A DNA stretch of 64,000 bases from Firm-13 sp037143795 (GCA_037143795.1 JBAWXZ010000006.1:104421-168420), one strand, 5' to 3'. Positions 26,163-35,136 are shown, numbered from the stretch's first letter. The notes: generated by a model from the letters alone, not told the origin. A program made the numbers and translations.

Positions 26163-27262
26163 AATATCTCCTTTGGTACCGATACAAAGACTTCAAAACC
26201 GTGGTTTCTGCGGAAAACAACGTTCCCGCCCAGTTTCTCCACACGCTTTTGTATACCGGGAAGTCCCATTCCATCGGACTCGTTTGGAGTAAGTTCACCT
26301 GATTCGACAGGCCGGGAAGAGCTGTCCTTCGATGAACCATTATCGCGGATTACCAGCTGATACAGGGCGGGGTGCTCAAATATGACAATTGTCGCCGCTG
26401 AGGCGTTGGAATGGCGTGCGATGTTGGCAAGACTCTCCTTGAGAATGGAAAGAAAAGCGTATCGGATCTTTTTTTCGGGTGGATTTTCTATGCTGTACCG
26501 GAGTGTAACCGGGCAGAAAGTGAATTCGTTAACACGGGCGCGGACCTCATCATACAGGTCGACGGAATCATCATGCAGGTCGTGAATACTTGCGCGGACT
26601 TCATCCATACCGGCAGAAAGCGACTGCTGCAGTGCGCCCAGGCTCTGTCTTGTCAACTCATCGGGACAGGTTGTCATCATAGCCCCGGTCTGAAGGATGG
26701 AACGAGTCAGTACATGGCCGATACTGTCGTGCAGCTCGCCCGCTATGCGGTTTCTCTCGTTAAGCGTTGCCAGATGCACTTCATAATCCTGCTTTTCCAG
26801 TAGGTCCCGGTTGGATTCTTCGAGCTTCATCTGCTTTTCCGTGATTTCATCACGAAGCAGGTTGTATTGATTTTGCTTTTTCTCGGCCATATCCGTTCTT
26901 TTTTTAAGTATGCAGGAAAGAAGAAGGAAGGACAGTATAAGGAGGAAAGACAGGACTTTTGTTCCGTTGAGAAACTGGGATACAGGGATGATTGAAAGAG
27001 GGATGAACCACTGCCACCTGGTAATGCATAAGTCATAAGCAAAGAGCGGAAGGAAAAAGGCAGCGTTAGGAACAAAAAGACAGACGGCAACAGCAGCACA
27101 GAAGAAAATAAAATTGTATATGTCACTGTCCATAAAGCTCTCAAGGGACGCGAAAATAATCGCTGCCAAAACAATAACAACAGCATACTCGTCACTGTTG
27201 TTTGTCAGATATACAGTTATGCAAAGCATAAATACAATCAGTTTATCCAGAAGTGCAGTCAT
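26159..27262 (-). CDS. HisKA_3-type sensor histidine kinase
   Basis: Membrane sensor kinase of 367 residues. Four or five hydrophobic segments fill residues of about 5-120 with short loops, so there is no large outer domain and the signal is probably sensed in or at the membrane. A coiled-coil region follows. The phospho-accepting His is H178 in GELHDSIGH, the HisKA_3 signature. The ATPase domain has an N box (LKESLANIARHSNAS) and a G box (GMGLPGIQKRVEKLGG); the D box is DNGSS. Co-transcribed with the response regulator. This kinase class (DesK/LiaS-like) commonly controls ABC exporters or membrane lipid genes. Confidence 0.94.
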   Translation of the reverse strand: MTALLDKLIVFMLCITVYLTNNSDEYAVVIVLAAIIFASLESFMDSDIYNFIFFCAAVAVCLFVPNAAFFLPLFAYDLCITRWQWFIPLSIIPVSQFLNGTKVLSFLLILSFLLLSCILKKRTDMAEKKQNQYNLLRDEITEKQMKLEESNRDLLEKQDYEVHLATLNERNRIAGELHDSIGHVLTRSILQTGAMMTTCPDELTRQSLGALQQSLSAGMDEVRASIHDLHDDSVDLYDEVRARVNEFTFCPVTLRYSIENPPEKKIRYAFLSILKESLANIARHSNASAATIVIFEHPALYQLVIRDNGSSKDSSSRPVESGELTPNESDGMGLPGIQKRVEKLGGNVVFRRNHGFEVFVSVPKEIL

Positions 27263-27336
27263 TCTTAATCCTTTCGATTTGGAATGTCAGAGACGGGCAC
27301 TGTATTATTTTAACATGACGGACATGCAAAAAAACA

Positions 27337-27352
27337 CATGACATTTGTCATG
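27337..27352. promoter_or_regulatory. perfect palindrome, candidate response-regulator operator
   Basis: CATGACA-TT-TGTCATG is a perfect 16-base palindrome between the kinase and the exporter operon. A TACAAT -10 at 27397-27402 with a poor -35 (TTATAT, 27374-27379) lies downstream, so the site is centred near -65, a usual spot for an activator. A partial second copy (TTTTGTCAC) is at 27365-27373. Confidence 0.65.
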
Positions 27353-27457
27353 GCAGGTCAGGAGTTTTGTCACTTATATTGTATGGGGCGGTTCTTTACA
27401 ATAGAGACAAGCAGGGAATATGCGTTGGGCAGACAGGAGTCTGCAAGAGGAGGATGT

Positions 27458-28396
27458 ATGGTAGTCAAAGTATCCAATTTAGTCAAACGTTACGGTGATC
27501 TCATAGCTTTGGATCACTTCCAGCTTGATGTCGAGCAGGGTGAAATATTTGGTCTTCTCGGCCCGAACGGGTCAGGTAAAACGACGGCAATCAACTGTAT
27601 TCTGTCTCTGCTGAGTTTTGATAAAGGTGAGATTGAAGTTTTTGGCAAGAATATGACCCCAAGTTCGTACGAAATCAAAAGGGACATCGGGATCGTCATG
27701 CAGAATGTAGCTGTCATTGACGAATTGACCGTCTATGAGAATATTGATTATTTTTGCGGCCTGTATGTTCCGGATAAAAAACTGCGGAAAGACCTTGTGG
27801 AAGAAGCAATTGATTTTGTCGGACTTAAAGATTTCCGGAAATTTTATCCTAGAAAATTAAGCGGCGGACTTCTCCGGCGTCTCAATATTGCCTGCGGCAT
27901 CGCTCACAAGCCGAAGCTGATCATTCTCGATGAACCGACAGTAGCCGTTGACCCGCAGAGCAGAAACAACATCCTTGAGGGCATTGTCCGCCTGAACCAG
28001 CAGGGTGCTACTGTTATTTATACTTCGCATTATATGGAAGAGGTCGAACAAATCTGCACTCGTATAGGAATAATGGATAAAGGACGGATCATTGCGCTCG
28101 GTACCAAAGATGATTTGAAGGGCATGATTCGAGTCGGAGAAAAGATTACAATCGAGTTTCTGACCGGCGATCCCCAGGATCATGTCGAGTGGGTGCAGGA
28201 ACTGCCGTTCATAGCATCAGTTACAACGCAGAACCACAACCTCCTGATTACGACGGAGAGAGGGCACAACGGTCTTGGCAGCATACTTTCAGCAGTACAC
28301 GACAGAGGAATCCAGGTTGGCCGTGTGTTCTGTGAACTTCCGACCTTAAACGACGTGTTTCTGGAGATCACCGGCAAAGAACTCAGAGATCAATAA
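27458..28396 (+). CDS. ABC-2 exporter ATP-binding protein
   Basis: ATPase of 312 residues from the drug/lantibiotic/sodium-type exporter group. Walker A is GPNGSGKTTAI (about residues 35-45), signature LSGGLLRRLNIACG (about 132-145) and Walker B LIILDEPTVAVDPQSRN. The first signature positions read LSGGLLRR, as in other exporters of the LnrL/CcmA-like group. The C-terminal 90 residues are a regulatory extension ending with DVFLEITGKELRDQ. The ATG at 27458 has AGAGGAGG ahead; the longer frame from 27338 starts inside the regulatory palindrome and is rejected. The operon continues with two permeases. Confidence 0.94.
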   Translation: MVVKVSNLVKRYGDLIALDHFQLDVEQGEIFGLLGPNGSGKTTAINCILSLLSFDKGEIEVFGKNMTPSSYEIKRDIGIVMQNVAVIDELTVYENIDYFCGLYVPDKKLRKDLVEEAIDFVGLKDFRKFYPRKLSGGLLRRLNIACGIAHKPKLIILDEPTVAVDPQSRNNILEGIVRLNQQGATVIYTSHYMEEVEQICTRIGIMDKGRIIALGTKDDLKGMIRVGEKITIEFLTGDPQDHVEWVQELPFIASVTTQNHNLLITTERGHNGLGSILSAVHDRGIQVGRVFCELPTLNDVFLEITGKELRDQ

Positions 28397-28410
28397 AGGA
28401 GGAATGACAG

Positions 28411-29550
28411 GTGTTTTGGCATATATTTAAATATCGCCTGAAAAGCACGGTTCGCGACGTGCAGACAATTTTCTGGACACTGGCATTCCCTATTATCCTG
28501 GTTTCCTTTTTTGCAATGGCATTCTCCAACCTTGAAAATATCTCAGAGTACAAGACGATTAAAATCGGCCTGGTAAATACGCAGCAGTACCAGAAGGATA
28601 CGATGTTTCAGTCGCATATCACGGCAGTATCAAAAGATGTGAATCCCCTCTTTGACGTAACCATGTATGACACGCAGGCGGCCGCTGCTGCGGCACTTTC
28701 CGACAAACAAATCTCCGGGTTTATTCTGGAGGACACAACACTGCATCTTACAATCAGAAGCACAGGTATTGACCAGACAATAATGAAAGAATTTTTGGAC
28801 TGGTATCTTCAGACGGCATCTTCCGTTAATAATATCATTTCCGGAAATCCAGCCGCAGGTATGAAGATATCAGGTATCCTGTCTGAAAATATCACGTATA
28901 TCAAAGATACAGACACAGGTACGAATAAGCCGAATAATGTTCTGACATACTACTATGCCCTGATAGCCATGACTTGCCTCTACGGTGCGTTCATGGGAAC
29001 AAAGGAAGTTACTGCAGTGCAGGCAAACCAGTCTGCCCAGGCGGCAAGGCTCAACCTCGCACCGGTCCACAAACTGAAGGTCTTCCTGAGTTCGCTGTGC
29101 GCCGTTACTTTGATCCAATATCTTTCTATTCTGATCCTGATCGCATATATGGCCTTTGTTCTGAAGATCGACTTCGGAAATCAGATCGGATATATACTTC
29201 TTGCTTCGTTTGCAGGCTGCTGTGCAGGTGTATCTTTTGGCGCAGTTGTCGGGGCAGCCAGTAAAAAAGGCGAGGGTATCAAAACGGGTATTATCATATC
29301 CGCCTCCATGGCTATGTCCTTTCTGGCCGGCCTTATGGTTGCCCAGATGAAATATATTGCAACCAAGAGCTTTCCGATCCTTGCCTATATCAATCCGGCC
29401 AATCTGATTGCTGATGCATTCTATGCTCTTTACTACTACAACACATACGATCGATATTTCCTGAATGTAGGTCTCCTGTTTGCTTTTTCCATTGTCTTTT
29501 ATCTGATTGTTTTTTTACTCATGAGGGGGCAGCAGTATGAAAGTATTTAA
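28411..29550 (+). CDS. ABC-2 type exporter permease
   Basis: Permease of 379 residues with the ABC-2 layout: one N-terminal membrane segment (TIFWTLAFPIILVSFFAMAF), an outside domain of about 150 residues and five or six C-terminal segments (LTYYYALIAMTCLYGAFMG, VTLIQYLSILILIAYMAFV and others). The start is GTG at 28411, preceded by GGAGG at 28399-28403. It shares the operon with its ATPase and with a second, related permease that overlaps its end by 14 bases, so the exporter is probably a heterodimer. Confidence 0.92.
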   Translation: MFWHIFKYRLKSTVRDVQTIFWTLAFPIILVSFFAMAFSNLENISEYKTIKIGLVNTQQYQKDTMFQSHITAVSKDVNPLFDVTMYDTQAAAAAALSDKQISGFILEDTTLHLTIRSTGIDQTIMKEFLDWYLQTASSVNNIISGNPAAGMKISGILSENITYIKDTDTGTNKPNNVLTYYYALIAMTCLYGAFMGTKEVTAVQANQSAQAARLNLAPVHKLKVFLSSLCAVTLIQYLSILILIAYMAFVLKIDFGNQIGYILLASFAGCCAGVSFGAVVGAASKKGEGIKTGIIISASMAMSFLAGLMVAQMKYIATKSFPILAYINPANLIADAFYALYYYNTYDRYFLNVGLLFAFSIVFYLIVFLLMRGQQYESI

Positions 29551-30721
29551 GGTATATTTCAAAATTATCAAAAAGAACCTGCCGATGCTTTCCATATATA
29601 TAGCTATATTTATGCTCTTTGCACTGCTCCTTACTATTTCCGGTGTCGGAGGATCAACAAGTACCTTTTCAGAAACGAAGAACCGCGTCATGATAATTAA
29701 TAATGATGATGCTTCTCCCTTAACTGACGGCCTCGTCGATTATCTCACGGGAAAAAGTGTTATTGTGGCGCCTGTAAAAGATGAGAAGGCAATTCAGGAT
29801 GCTCTTTTCTATGAGGATGCAGCCTATGTACTTACTATTCCAAATGGCTTTTCGGAAGATTTCCTTTCCGGCACACATTCCCTGACCTTAGGGAAAAGGA
29901 CAACGCCGAATTCAACAGCAGGTGTTCAGCTTGATATGCTGGTCGAAAAATACTTAGGTGAATTCAACCTCTATGTTAAAGCAAAAGGTATCGCCCCAAC
30001 AGATGTGACGGCTCTCAAAGAGACGGCTTCCCTTGTTAAGGCTGATATGCAGAAAGAGACCGATGTCGTCTGGGCGGGTTCGGCACCGACAAGTTCCATC
30101 ACGAAAGCATCCTATTATTTCAACTATCTTCCATATTCGCTTCTTTCGATTATGATTCTTGCCGTATCATCGATTATGCAGGTCTTCGCTAAAGGGGACC
30201 TGAAAAAGCGGATGCAGTGTGCACCTACACCGGCAACAAGAATTAACCTTGAACTTCTTCTGGGCAATCTCTGTTTCGCGGTTGTGGTCTGGGCCTTTAT
30301 GATGATTCTCAGCCTGCTTCTGACAGGGTCATCCATTACGGACACCAGGATGCAGATGCTGCTTGTAAATGCATTCGTTTTTTCAATAACGGCACTAAGC
30401 CTGAGCTTCCTTCTGGGGCACCTGATTAAGGGACCAGGAGCACAGCACTCCGTAGCCAATGTCATTGCACTTGGCACGAGCTTTATAAGCGGAGTCTTTG
30501 TGCCGCAGGCACTCCTGGGGGACACTGTGAAGTATGTAGCAAGCTTTACACCGACCTACTGGTACGTGACAGCTGTCGGGAACATAACGGCACTATCTTC
30601 CTTTTCCTGGACTGACACAAAAGAAATCTTCATGGGAATGCTGATTCAGCTTGCATTTGCAGCAGCCTTCCTGGTTTTGGCCCTTGTTATCGGAAGACAG
30701 AGAAAAAGAAAGAGCGTATAA
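29537..30721 (+). CDS. ABC-2 type exporter permease
   Basis: Second permease, 394 residues, same plan as the first: an N-terminal segment (MLSIYIAIFMLFALLLTI), an outside domain of about 170 residues, then six segments ending AAAFLVLALVIGRQRKRKSV. The motif GTSFISGVFVPQALLGDTVK is typical of the last conserved loop of this family. The start at 29537 lies inside the end of the preceding gene. A strong terminator follows at once. With the NarL-type two-component system next door, the likely role is export of, or defence against, an antimicrobial peptide or lipid-active compound; that is inference from context. Confidence 0.92.
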   Translation: MKVFKVYFKIIKKNLPMLSIYIAIFMLFALLLTISGVGGSTSTFSETKNRVMIINNDDASPLTDGLVDYLTGKSVIVAPVKDEKAIQDALFYEDAAYVLTIPNGFSEDFLSGTHSLTLGKRTTPNSTAGVQLDMLVEKYLGEFNLYVKAKGIAPTDVTALKETASLVKADMQKETDVVWAGSAPTSSITKASYYFNYLPYSLLSIMILAVSSIMQVFAKGDLKKRMQCAPTPATRINLELLLGNLCFAVVVWAFMMILSLLLTGSSITDTRMQMLLVNAFVFSITALSLSFLLGHLIKGPGAQHSVANVIALGTSFISGVFVPQALLGDTVKYVASFTPTYWYVTAVGNITALSSFSWTDTKEIFMGMLIQLAFAAAFLVLALVIGRQRKRKSV

Positions 30722-30724
30722 AAA

Positions 30725-30786
30725 AACCTGAAAAAAAACACTGCAGGGACACGACATACTGGTGTACCTGCAGTGTTTTTCAGGTT
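30725..30786. terminator. strong bidirectional terminator
   Basis: A two-level hairpin: AAAAACACTGCAGG (30734-30747) pairs perfectly with 30767-30780, and AACCTG (30725-30730) pairs with CAGGTT (30781-30786). A-rich and T-rich flanks let it end both the exporter operon and the convergent PIN-PhoH gene. Confidence 0.88.
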
Positions 30787-30799
30787 TGGATCAGATGGC

Positions 30800-32296
30800 T
30801 CAAAGATTTTTTTCAGCAAGGGAGGCAAGGCGGCTGCGTTCAACCTGCCGCAGCGTTACATGACCTGTCATCACATGGTGGTTTAACCGCTCAATAACAT
30901 ATACCAGACCATTGGACTTCGAATCTACAAGCACATTATCGATCTGATTGTCCGACGGGTCGCCGAGAAAAATAAATTTGGATCTTTCCCCCGCGCGTGT
31001 CAGCATAAGTTTTGCCAGATGAGGCGTTATTTCCTGAGCTTCATCAACAATTACAATAGCATCGGAAATGGTCCGTCCGCGCATATAGGTGAATGTTTTA
31101 ATTTCGAAAATGCCGCGCTTCCTGAAATCATCGATGAACTGCTCAACCTGGGATCCTTCTTCGCCGCGCTTTGATCGTTTCCCGCTGTAACTTTCTTTAT
31201 CAACGGTCATCAGGTTATCTATGGCATCATAAAAACTTCCCATCCATGGCCGGAGTTTTTCTTCTTCTGTTCCGGGAAGATAGCCAATGTCATTTCCGGC
31301 CGGAACCGTCGGACGAACGAATACTATTTTCCTGTATTCGCGCTGCTCCAGGACTTTTTCGAGCGCGACGGCCGTGGCAAGGATTGTTTTGCCGCTGCCG
31401 GCTCCGCCCGTTATCGATACAAAAGGAATATTGGGATCCATCAGCAGTTCAAAAGCCATTTTCTGCTCTACATTAATCGGCCTTAACCCCCACGCACTTT
31501 GATTGGAATACTTGAGCGGAACGAGTTTGGCTCCGTCAAATCTTGCCAGGGCGGTATGGGCACTGTTTTCGTGTGAGGTTATGAAAGTAAATTGGTTAGG
31601 AAGAAGGTGCACGTTTTTGGGGAGTTTGCCGCCTTCTTCATAGATGCGGTTCAGATTTTTCTCTGACATCGAAAGATTACAGTACCCGGTATATAATTCA
31701 TCGGTTTTGATTTTATCTGTTTCGTAATCCTGGGACTCAATCCCGCAAACCTCAGCTTTTATCCGGAGACAGACATCTTTTGATACCAGATAAGTCTCAC
31801 GGTCGCTGGACTCTGATTTGATTTTAAGTGCACAGGCAAGAATCTCATTATCATTTTTTTGCGATTCGAACAAAAGCCCTGCTGTTAAGCCGGAAGATGC
31901 AGGCACGGATGAATGTTCATCCTGAGGGGGGAGTGCCCTGGATTTCGGAAAGGCTACGTGAAGAATAACATCATTTGATAATTCGATTCCTACGCTGACA
32001 CACTGATGACCCTGGCCGTCAATTCTTCTGTGCAGGGTCCTCACGGCTTCCCTGGCCTGGTAACCTGTGAGACCTTCCTTGGATTTCAGATGATCGAGCT
32101 CTTCCAATACCGTGATCGGAATATATACATGGTTCCCGGTGAAATTCAAAAAGCACTCAGGGTCGTGCAGAAGTACATTTGTATCCAGAATATAGTTTTT
32201 CTGCCTTGGCGATGGTTTGGGAAAACTCTCCGGCTTTTTTGATTCCTCCCGGACGGATGACTCAATAACAGAAGACGGTATCTTTTTTCTGCTCAT
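30800..32296 (-). CDS. PIN-domain and PhoH-type ATPase protein
   Basis: Protein of 498 residues with two domains. The N-terminal half (about residues 35-180) is a PIN-type ribonuclease domain starting at YILDTNVLLHDPECFLNF. The C-terminal half is a PhoH-like P-loop ATPase: GGAGSGKTILATAVALEKVL (Walker A), IVIVDEAQEITPHLAKLML (Walker B) and RAGERSKFIFLGDPSDNQID. The family (PhoH2/YlaK type) is thought to be an RNA helicase coupled to a ribonuclease. The ATG at 32296 has CAGGAGG before it. A strong intrinsic terminator ends only 34 bases upstream of the ATG, in the same direction, so it is a separate transcript or is attenuated there. Confidence 0.93.
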   Translation of the reverse strand: MSRKKIPSSVIESSVREESKKPESFPKPSPRQKNYILDTNVLLHDPECFLNFTGNHVYIPITVLEELDHLKSKEGLTGYQAREAVRTLHRRIDGQGHQCVSVGIELSNDVILHVAFPKSRALPPQDEHSSVPASSGLTAGLLFESQKNDNEILACALKIKSESSDRETYLVSKDVCLRIKAEVCGIESQDYETDKIKTDELYTGYCNLSMSEKNLNRIYEEGGKLPKNVHLLPNQFTFITSHENSAHTALARFDGAKLVPLKYSNQSAWGLRPINVEQKMAFELLMDPNIPFVSITGGAGSGKTILATAVALEKVLEQREYRKIVFVRPTVPAGNDIGYLPGTEEEKLRPWMGSFYDAIDNLMTVDKESYSGKRSKRGEEGSQVEQFIDDFRKRGIFEIKTFTYMRGRTISDAIVIVDEAQEITPHLAKLMLTRAGERSKFIFLGDPSDNQIDNVLVDSKSNGLVYVIERLNHHVMTGHVTLRQVERSRLASLAEKNL

Positions 32297-32335
32297 GATT
32301 TTTCCTCCTGCAGCTGTCGGATATTGCATCAAAAA

Positions 32336-32364
32336 AGCGCCGGCTCTTTAAAGAGCGCGACGCT
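32336..32364 (-). terminator. intrinsic terminator or attenuator just ahead of the PhoH gene
   Basis: Read on the minus strand, AGCGTCG pairs with CGGCGCT around the perfect GCTCTTT/AAAGAGC inner stem, with one bulged C, followed by TTTTTT. It lies 34 bases before the PhoH start codon on the same strand. No convincing gene ends in front of it. Confidence 0.7.
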
Positions 32365-32745
32365 TATTATGCAATATTCACTGTTTTGTTGAAATGAATC
32401 TTTTTTACTGAACATATCAGCATATTTCATTCGCAAACCCTCACCTTGCAAGGACTCCACAACATATGTCTGTTTCTTCTTAAGAATAACCTTCTTCCAT
32501 TGCATCGGCAATACGTGACGGCAGCGATTTGCATTTTCTTACAAATTTCTAACATCTGTACAGAAGAAAGTGCCTGAAAAAAGCGGGCCTAAATAGCAGT
32601 TCATCATAATAGTGCACCTCCGGAGATCAGATTTATCGTCTGATTTCTGAAGGTGCACCGTTAATCTGACAGGACCTTTGCATGCATTTTTATTGTTCAG
32701 GCAGGACAAGCAGATGTTACGTCATGTTCTATTACAGCTGCAGTG
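32365..32745. other. gap between the Amt gene and PhoH leader
   Basis: No gene is supported here. The gap holds an imperfect 47-base hairpin at 32612-32658 (see separate entry). The minus-strand open frame covering 32329-32511 has no ribosome binding site and runs through the terminator, so it is not called. No promoter for PhoH could be assigned with confidence. Confidence 0.5.
32612..32658. repeat. long imperfect inverted repeat after amt
   Basis: GTGCACCT (32612-32619) pairs perfectly with AGGTGCAC (32651-32658); the inner 12 positions pair with one mismatch and two wobbles on the plus strand, leaving a 7-base loop (32632-32638). Neither side has a T run, so it is not a standard terminator. 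Confidence 0.55.
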
Positions 32746-34782
32746 TCATTCGACGTCCTGCAGGGCATCATATCCTTCTTCACCGGTACGTACTTTAACG
32801 ACATTTTCAACATTATAGACAAATATCTTGCCGTCTCCGATGTGTCCTGTATAAAGTACTCTTTTTGCAGTTTCAATGACCTTTCTGACAGGGACCTTTG
32901 CAACTACGATTTCTACCTGGACTTTTGGAAGCAGATTAATTTCCGTCTCAACACCACGATAGTATTCGTGTTTGCCTTTCTGGATACCGCAGCCAAGAAC
33001 CTGCGTGACTGTCATTCCAGTAATGCCGATTTCGTTCATTGCTTCCTTAAGGATTTCGAACTTGCTCTGCTTGATGATGATATCGATCTTTGTGATCTTT
33101 ACATCGGAGGCCATGGATACAGCCGGAGCAGAGAGGAGTTCGACTGGAACCGCCCGGTCGACAGAGACAGGGGATTCAGGGAGCGGTACAAATTTTTTGG
33201 AGGCAATATAGTCTTTGAATCTTTCGAGCTGCTTAATCGGGGCGTTATCAGCAGAATCATAATCAAGCTCCGAGCGGGTGAGCTGGCTGTCAGGATATGC
33301 AAGGACGCCCATCTCAGGAACATCAAGGCCTTCCAGTTCATCCTCGGGTGCAACACGCAGTCCCCAGACTTTATCAAGAGCCTTGAAGAATACAAAGGAC
33401 ACACCGAAACCCCAAACAAACAATACTGCGACTGCGATCAGCTGAGCGAGGAGCTGGGAGGCGTCACCGAAGAATAAACCTTTTACACCGCCTGCAACAC
33501 CGTTGAATCCATCGCCGTAGGATCCGTCTGCAAATAATCCGAGTGAGACAACGCCCCACAGGCCGTTTACGCAATGTACGGAAATAGCACCGACCGGATC
33601 ATCAAGTTTCAGCTTGTTTTCAACAAACGGAACAGCGAGGCAAACAAGAACACCAGCGATGATACCAATAATGAGTGCAGAGAGACCGTTTACGAAAGCA
33701 CAGGGTGCTGTTATCGCTACGAGACCTGCAAGGGCTCCGTTTGCCGTCATTGACGGGTCCGGCTTTCCGAACTTAATCCACATATATCCCATTGCGACCA
33801 GGCCGCCGATAGCACCGGCGATCATAGTGTTTGTCGCAACAACGGAGAGTCTGAAGTCGGAAGCATTCAGTGTAGAGCCGGCATTAAAGGAGAACCAGCA
33901 GAAGAAGAGGATAATCGTACCAATAATAGCCATAGGGATGTTATGTCCGGGGAAGGCACGGGCTGTGCCGTCCTTCTTGAATTTGCCGATTCTGGGTCCG
34001 AGGACAATGGCACCGGCCAGAGCGATCATACCGCCCATGGAGTGGACAACAGCAGAACCTGCGAAGTCAACTACGCCATGCCCGATACCAAAGTTCTTGC
34101 CGAGGGTAGCCATCCAGCCGCCGCCCCATACCCAGTTTCCAAAAAACGGATACAGGAACATCGAGATAAAGAATGAGGTTATTACCATGGCGGAGTACTT
34201 TACACGCTCTGCCATTGCACCGGTCGGGATTGTAACAGTTGTATCCATAAATACCATCTGGAAGAAAAACAGTGCATAAATGCCTGCATCATATGTCCCC
34301 ATCAGTCCGAAGCCTTTGTAACCCATAATGCCGCCAAGGCCTGGAATGGAAACAAGTGCGTTGAGTGCTCCTCCGCCGGATCCCAGACCTGCAGCACCGC
34401 CTGATCCACCCATCTGCAGGGCGAATCCTACAAGGAAGTAGCCGATGGCGCCGACCAGGAAAACCATAAAGTTCATTGTCATTGTATGGGCGGCATTCTT
34501 AGCCCGGCAGAAACCGGTCTCAACCATTGCGAATCCGCACTGGAAGAAGAAGACCATAAATGCACAGATCATAACCCATGTGTAGTTGGCTCCCAGGGAA
34601 CCTTTGTTTGCTGTTGCTGCTACATCAGTAAGTGTTTCGCTGCCGGTAAGTGCCGTATAGGCAGCTCCTGTCGAGTCAGCTGCAGAGGAATCCCCCCTGA
34701 GCGAATACCCGATACCCATGATGACCGCAATGATAATCACAGCAACCAGTATTATGCCCAAATACTTTTTTTTGTTTTTCAT
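32746..34782 (-). CDS. amt: ammonium transporter fused to a P-II regulatory domain
   Basis: Protein of 678 residues, longer than a normal Amt (about 400-450) because a P-II protein is fused at the C terminus. Residues 1-25 form a signal-like hydrophobic stretch. The Amt part spans about 60-480 and has FFFQCGFAMVETGFCRAKNA, the pore His pair in VVHSMGGM and SVHCVNGLWG, and GLFADG. A linker of about 80 residues (several acidic residues, then Pro/Ala/Val-rich) leads to the P-II domain at about 561-678 (TKIDIIIKQSKFEILKEAMN, GGCG-like loop start, and the B loop TGHIGDGKIFV). At the position equal to E. coli Tyr51 there is Thr613, so this domain cannot be uridylylated at that site. Amt/P-II fusions are known but uncommon. 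A 105-residue membrane protein gene lies upstream in the same transcript. Confidence 0.93.
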   Translation of the reverse strand: MKNKKKYLGIILVAVIIIAVIMGIGYSLRGDSSAADSTGAAYTALTGSETLTDVAATANKGSLGANYTWVMICAFMVFFFQCGFAMVETGFCRAKNAAHTMTMNFMVFLVGAIGYFLVGFALQMGGSGGAAGLGSGGGALNALVSIPGLGGIMGYKGFGLMGTYDAGIYALFFFQMVFMDTTVTIPTGAMAERVKYSAMVITSFFISMFLYPFFGNWVWGGGWMATLGKNFGIGHGVVDFAGSAVVHSMGGMIALAGAIVLGPRIGKFKKDGTARAFPGHNIPMAIIGTIILFFCWFSFNAGSTLNASDFRLSVVATNTMIAGAIGGLVAMGYMWIKFGKPDPSMTANGALAGLVAITAPCAFVNGLSALIIGIIAGVLVCLAVPFVENKLKLDDPVGAISVHCVNGLWGVVSLGLFADGSYGDGFNGVAGGVKGLFFGDASQLLAQLIAVAVLFVWGFGVSFVFFKALDKVWGLRVAPEDELEGLDVPEMGVLAYPDSQLTRSELDYDSADNAPIKQLERFKDYIASKKFVPLPESPVSVDRAVPVELLSAPAVSMASDVKITKIDIIIKQSKFEILKEAMNEIGITGMTVTQVLGCGIQKGKHEYYRGVETEINLLPKVQVEIVVAKVPVRKVIETAKRVLYTGHIGDGKIFVYNVENVVKVRTGEEGYDALQDVE

Positions 34783-34818
34783 AACATTACCTCGTTTTCT
34801 GATTTTTTTAGTGTTTCA

Positions 34819-35136
34819 TCATCTGTGGACTGGCTGTGATTTATGTACCTTTTCTGTTTTAAAGTTACTCCAGGAAAACCTTGAAGTACCTTTGTACACT
34901 TCGGCCTTCAGTCGTTGAACAGAAAGTAAATACCTTACACCCAGGAAAACAATGACTATTCCAAAAACCATACCGTGAATCTGGGAACTCATAACAGAAA
35001 AGCTGACGTTGTTTACTATACTGTAAACACTAAAAGCTGCACCTAATAAAATGATTCCAATGGATGTAATGAAAAGAATGATAATTGAGGCGATCTTCGT
35101 GCTCTCAACCGGCGGCTTATATTCTTGATTCTTCAT
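34819..35136 (-). CDS. small two-pass membrane protein upstream of amt
   Basis: Unrecognised protein of 105 residues. Two hydrophobic segments (SIIILFITSIGIILLGAAFS and HGMVFGIVIVFLGVRYLL) are joined by a short loop, and the C-terminal 30 residues are basic and hydrophilic. The ATG at 35136 has AAGGAGG on the minus strand with good spacing; the longer frame from 35208 would begin inside the leader hairpins and is rejected. It lies 36 bases ahead of the Amt/P-II gene and shares its promoter and leader, so it may be a partner or regulator of the transporter. That role is inferred from position only. Confidence 0.72.
   Translation of the reverse strand: MKNQEYKPPVESTKIASIIILFITSIGIILLGAAFSVYSIVNNVSFSVMSSQIHGMVFGIVIVFLGVRYLLSVQRLKAEVYKGTSRFSWSNFKTEKVHKSQPVHR

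Noticed and set aside
32329..32511. 60-residue minus-strand frame before the PhoH gene
   Set aside because: No ribosome binding site, and its 3' end runs through the terminator hairpin.
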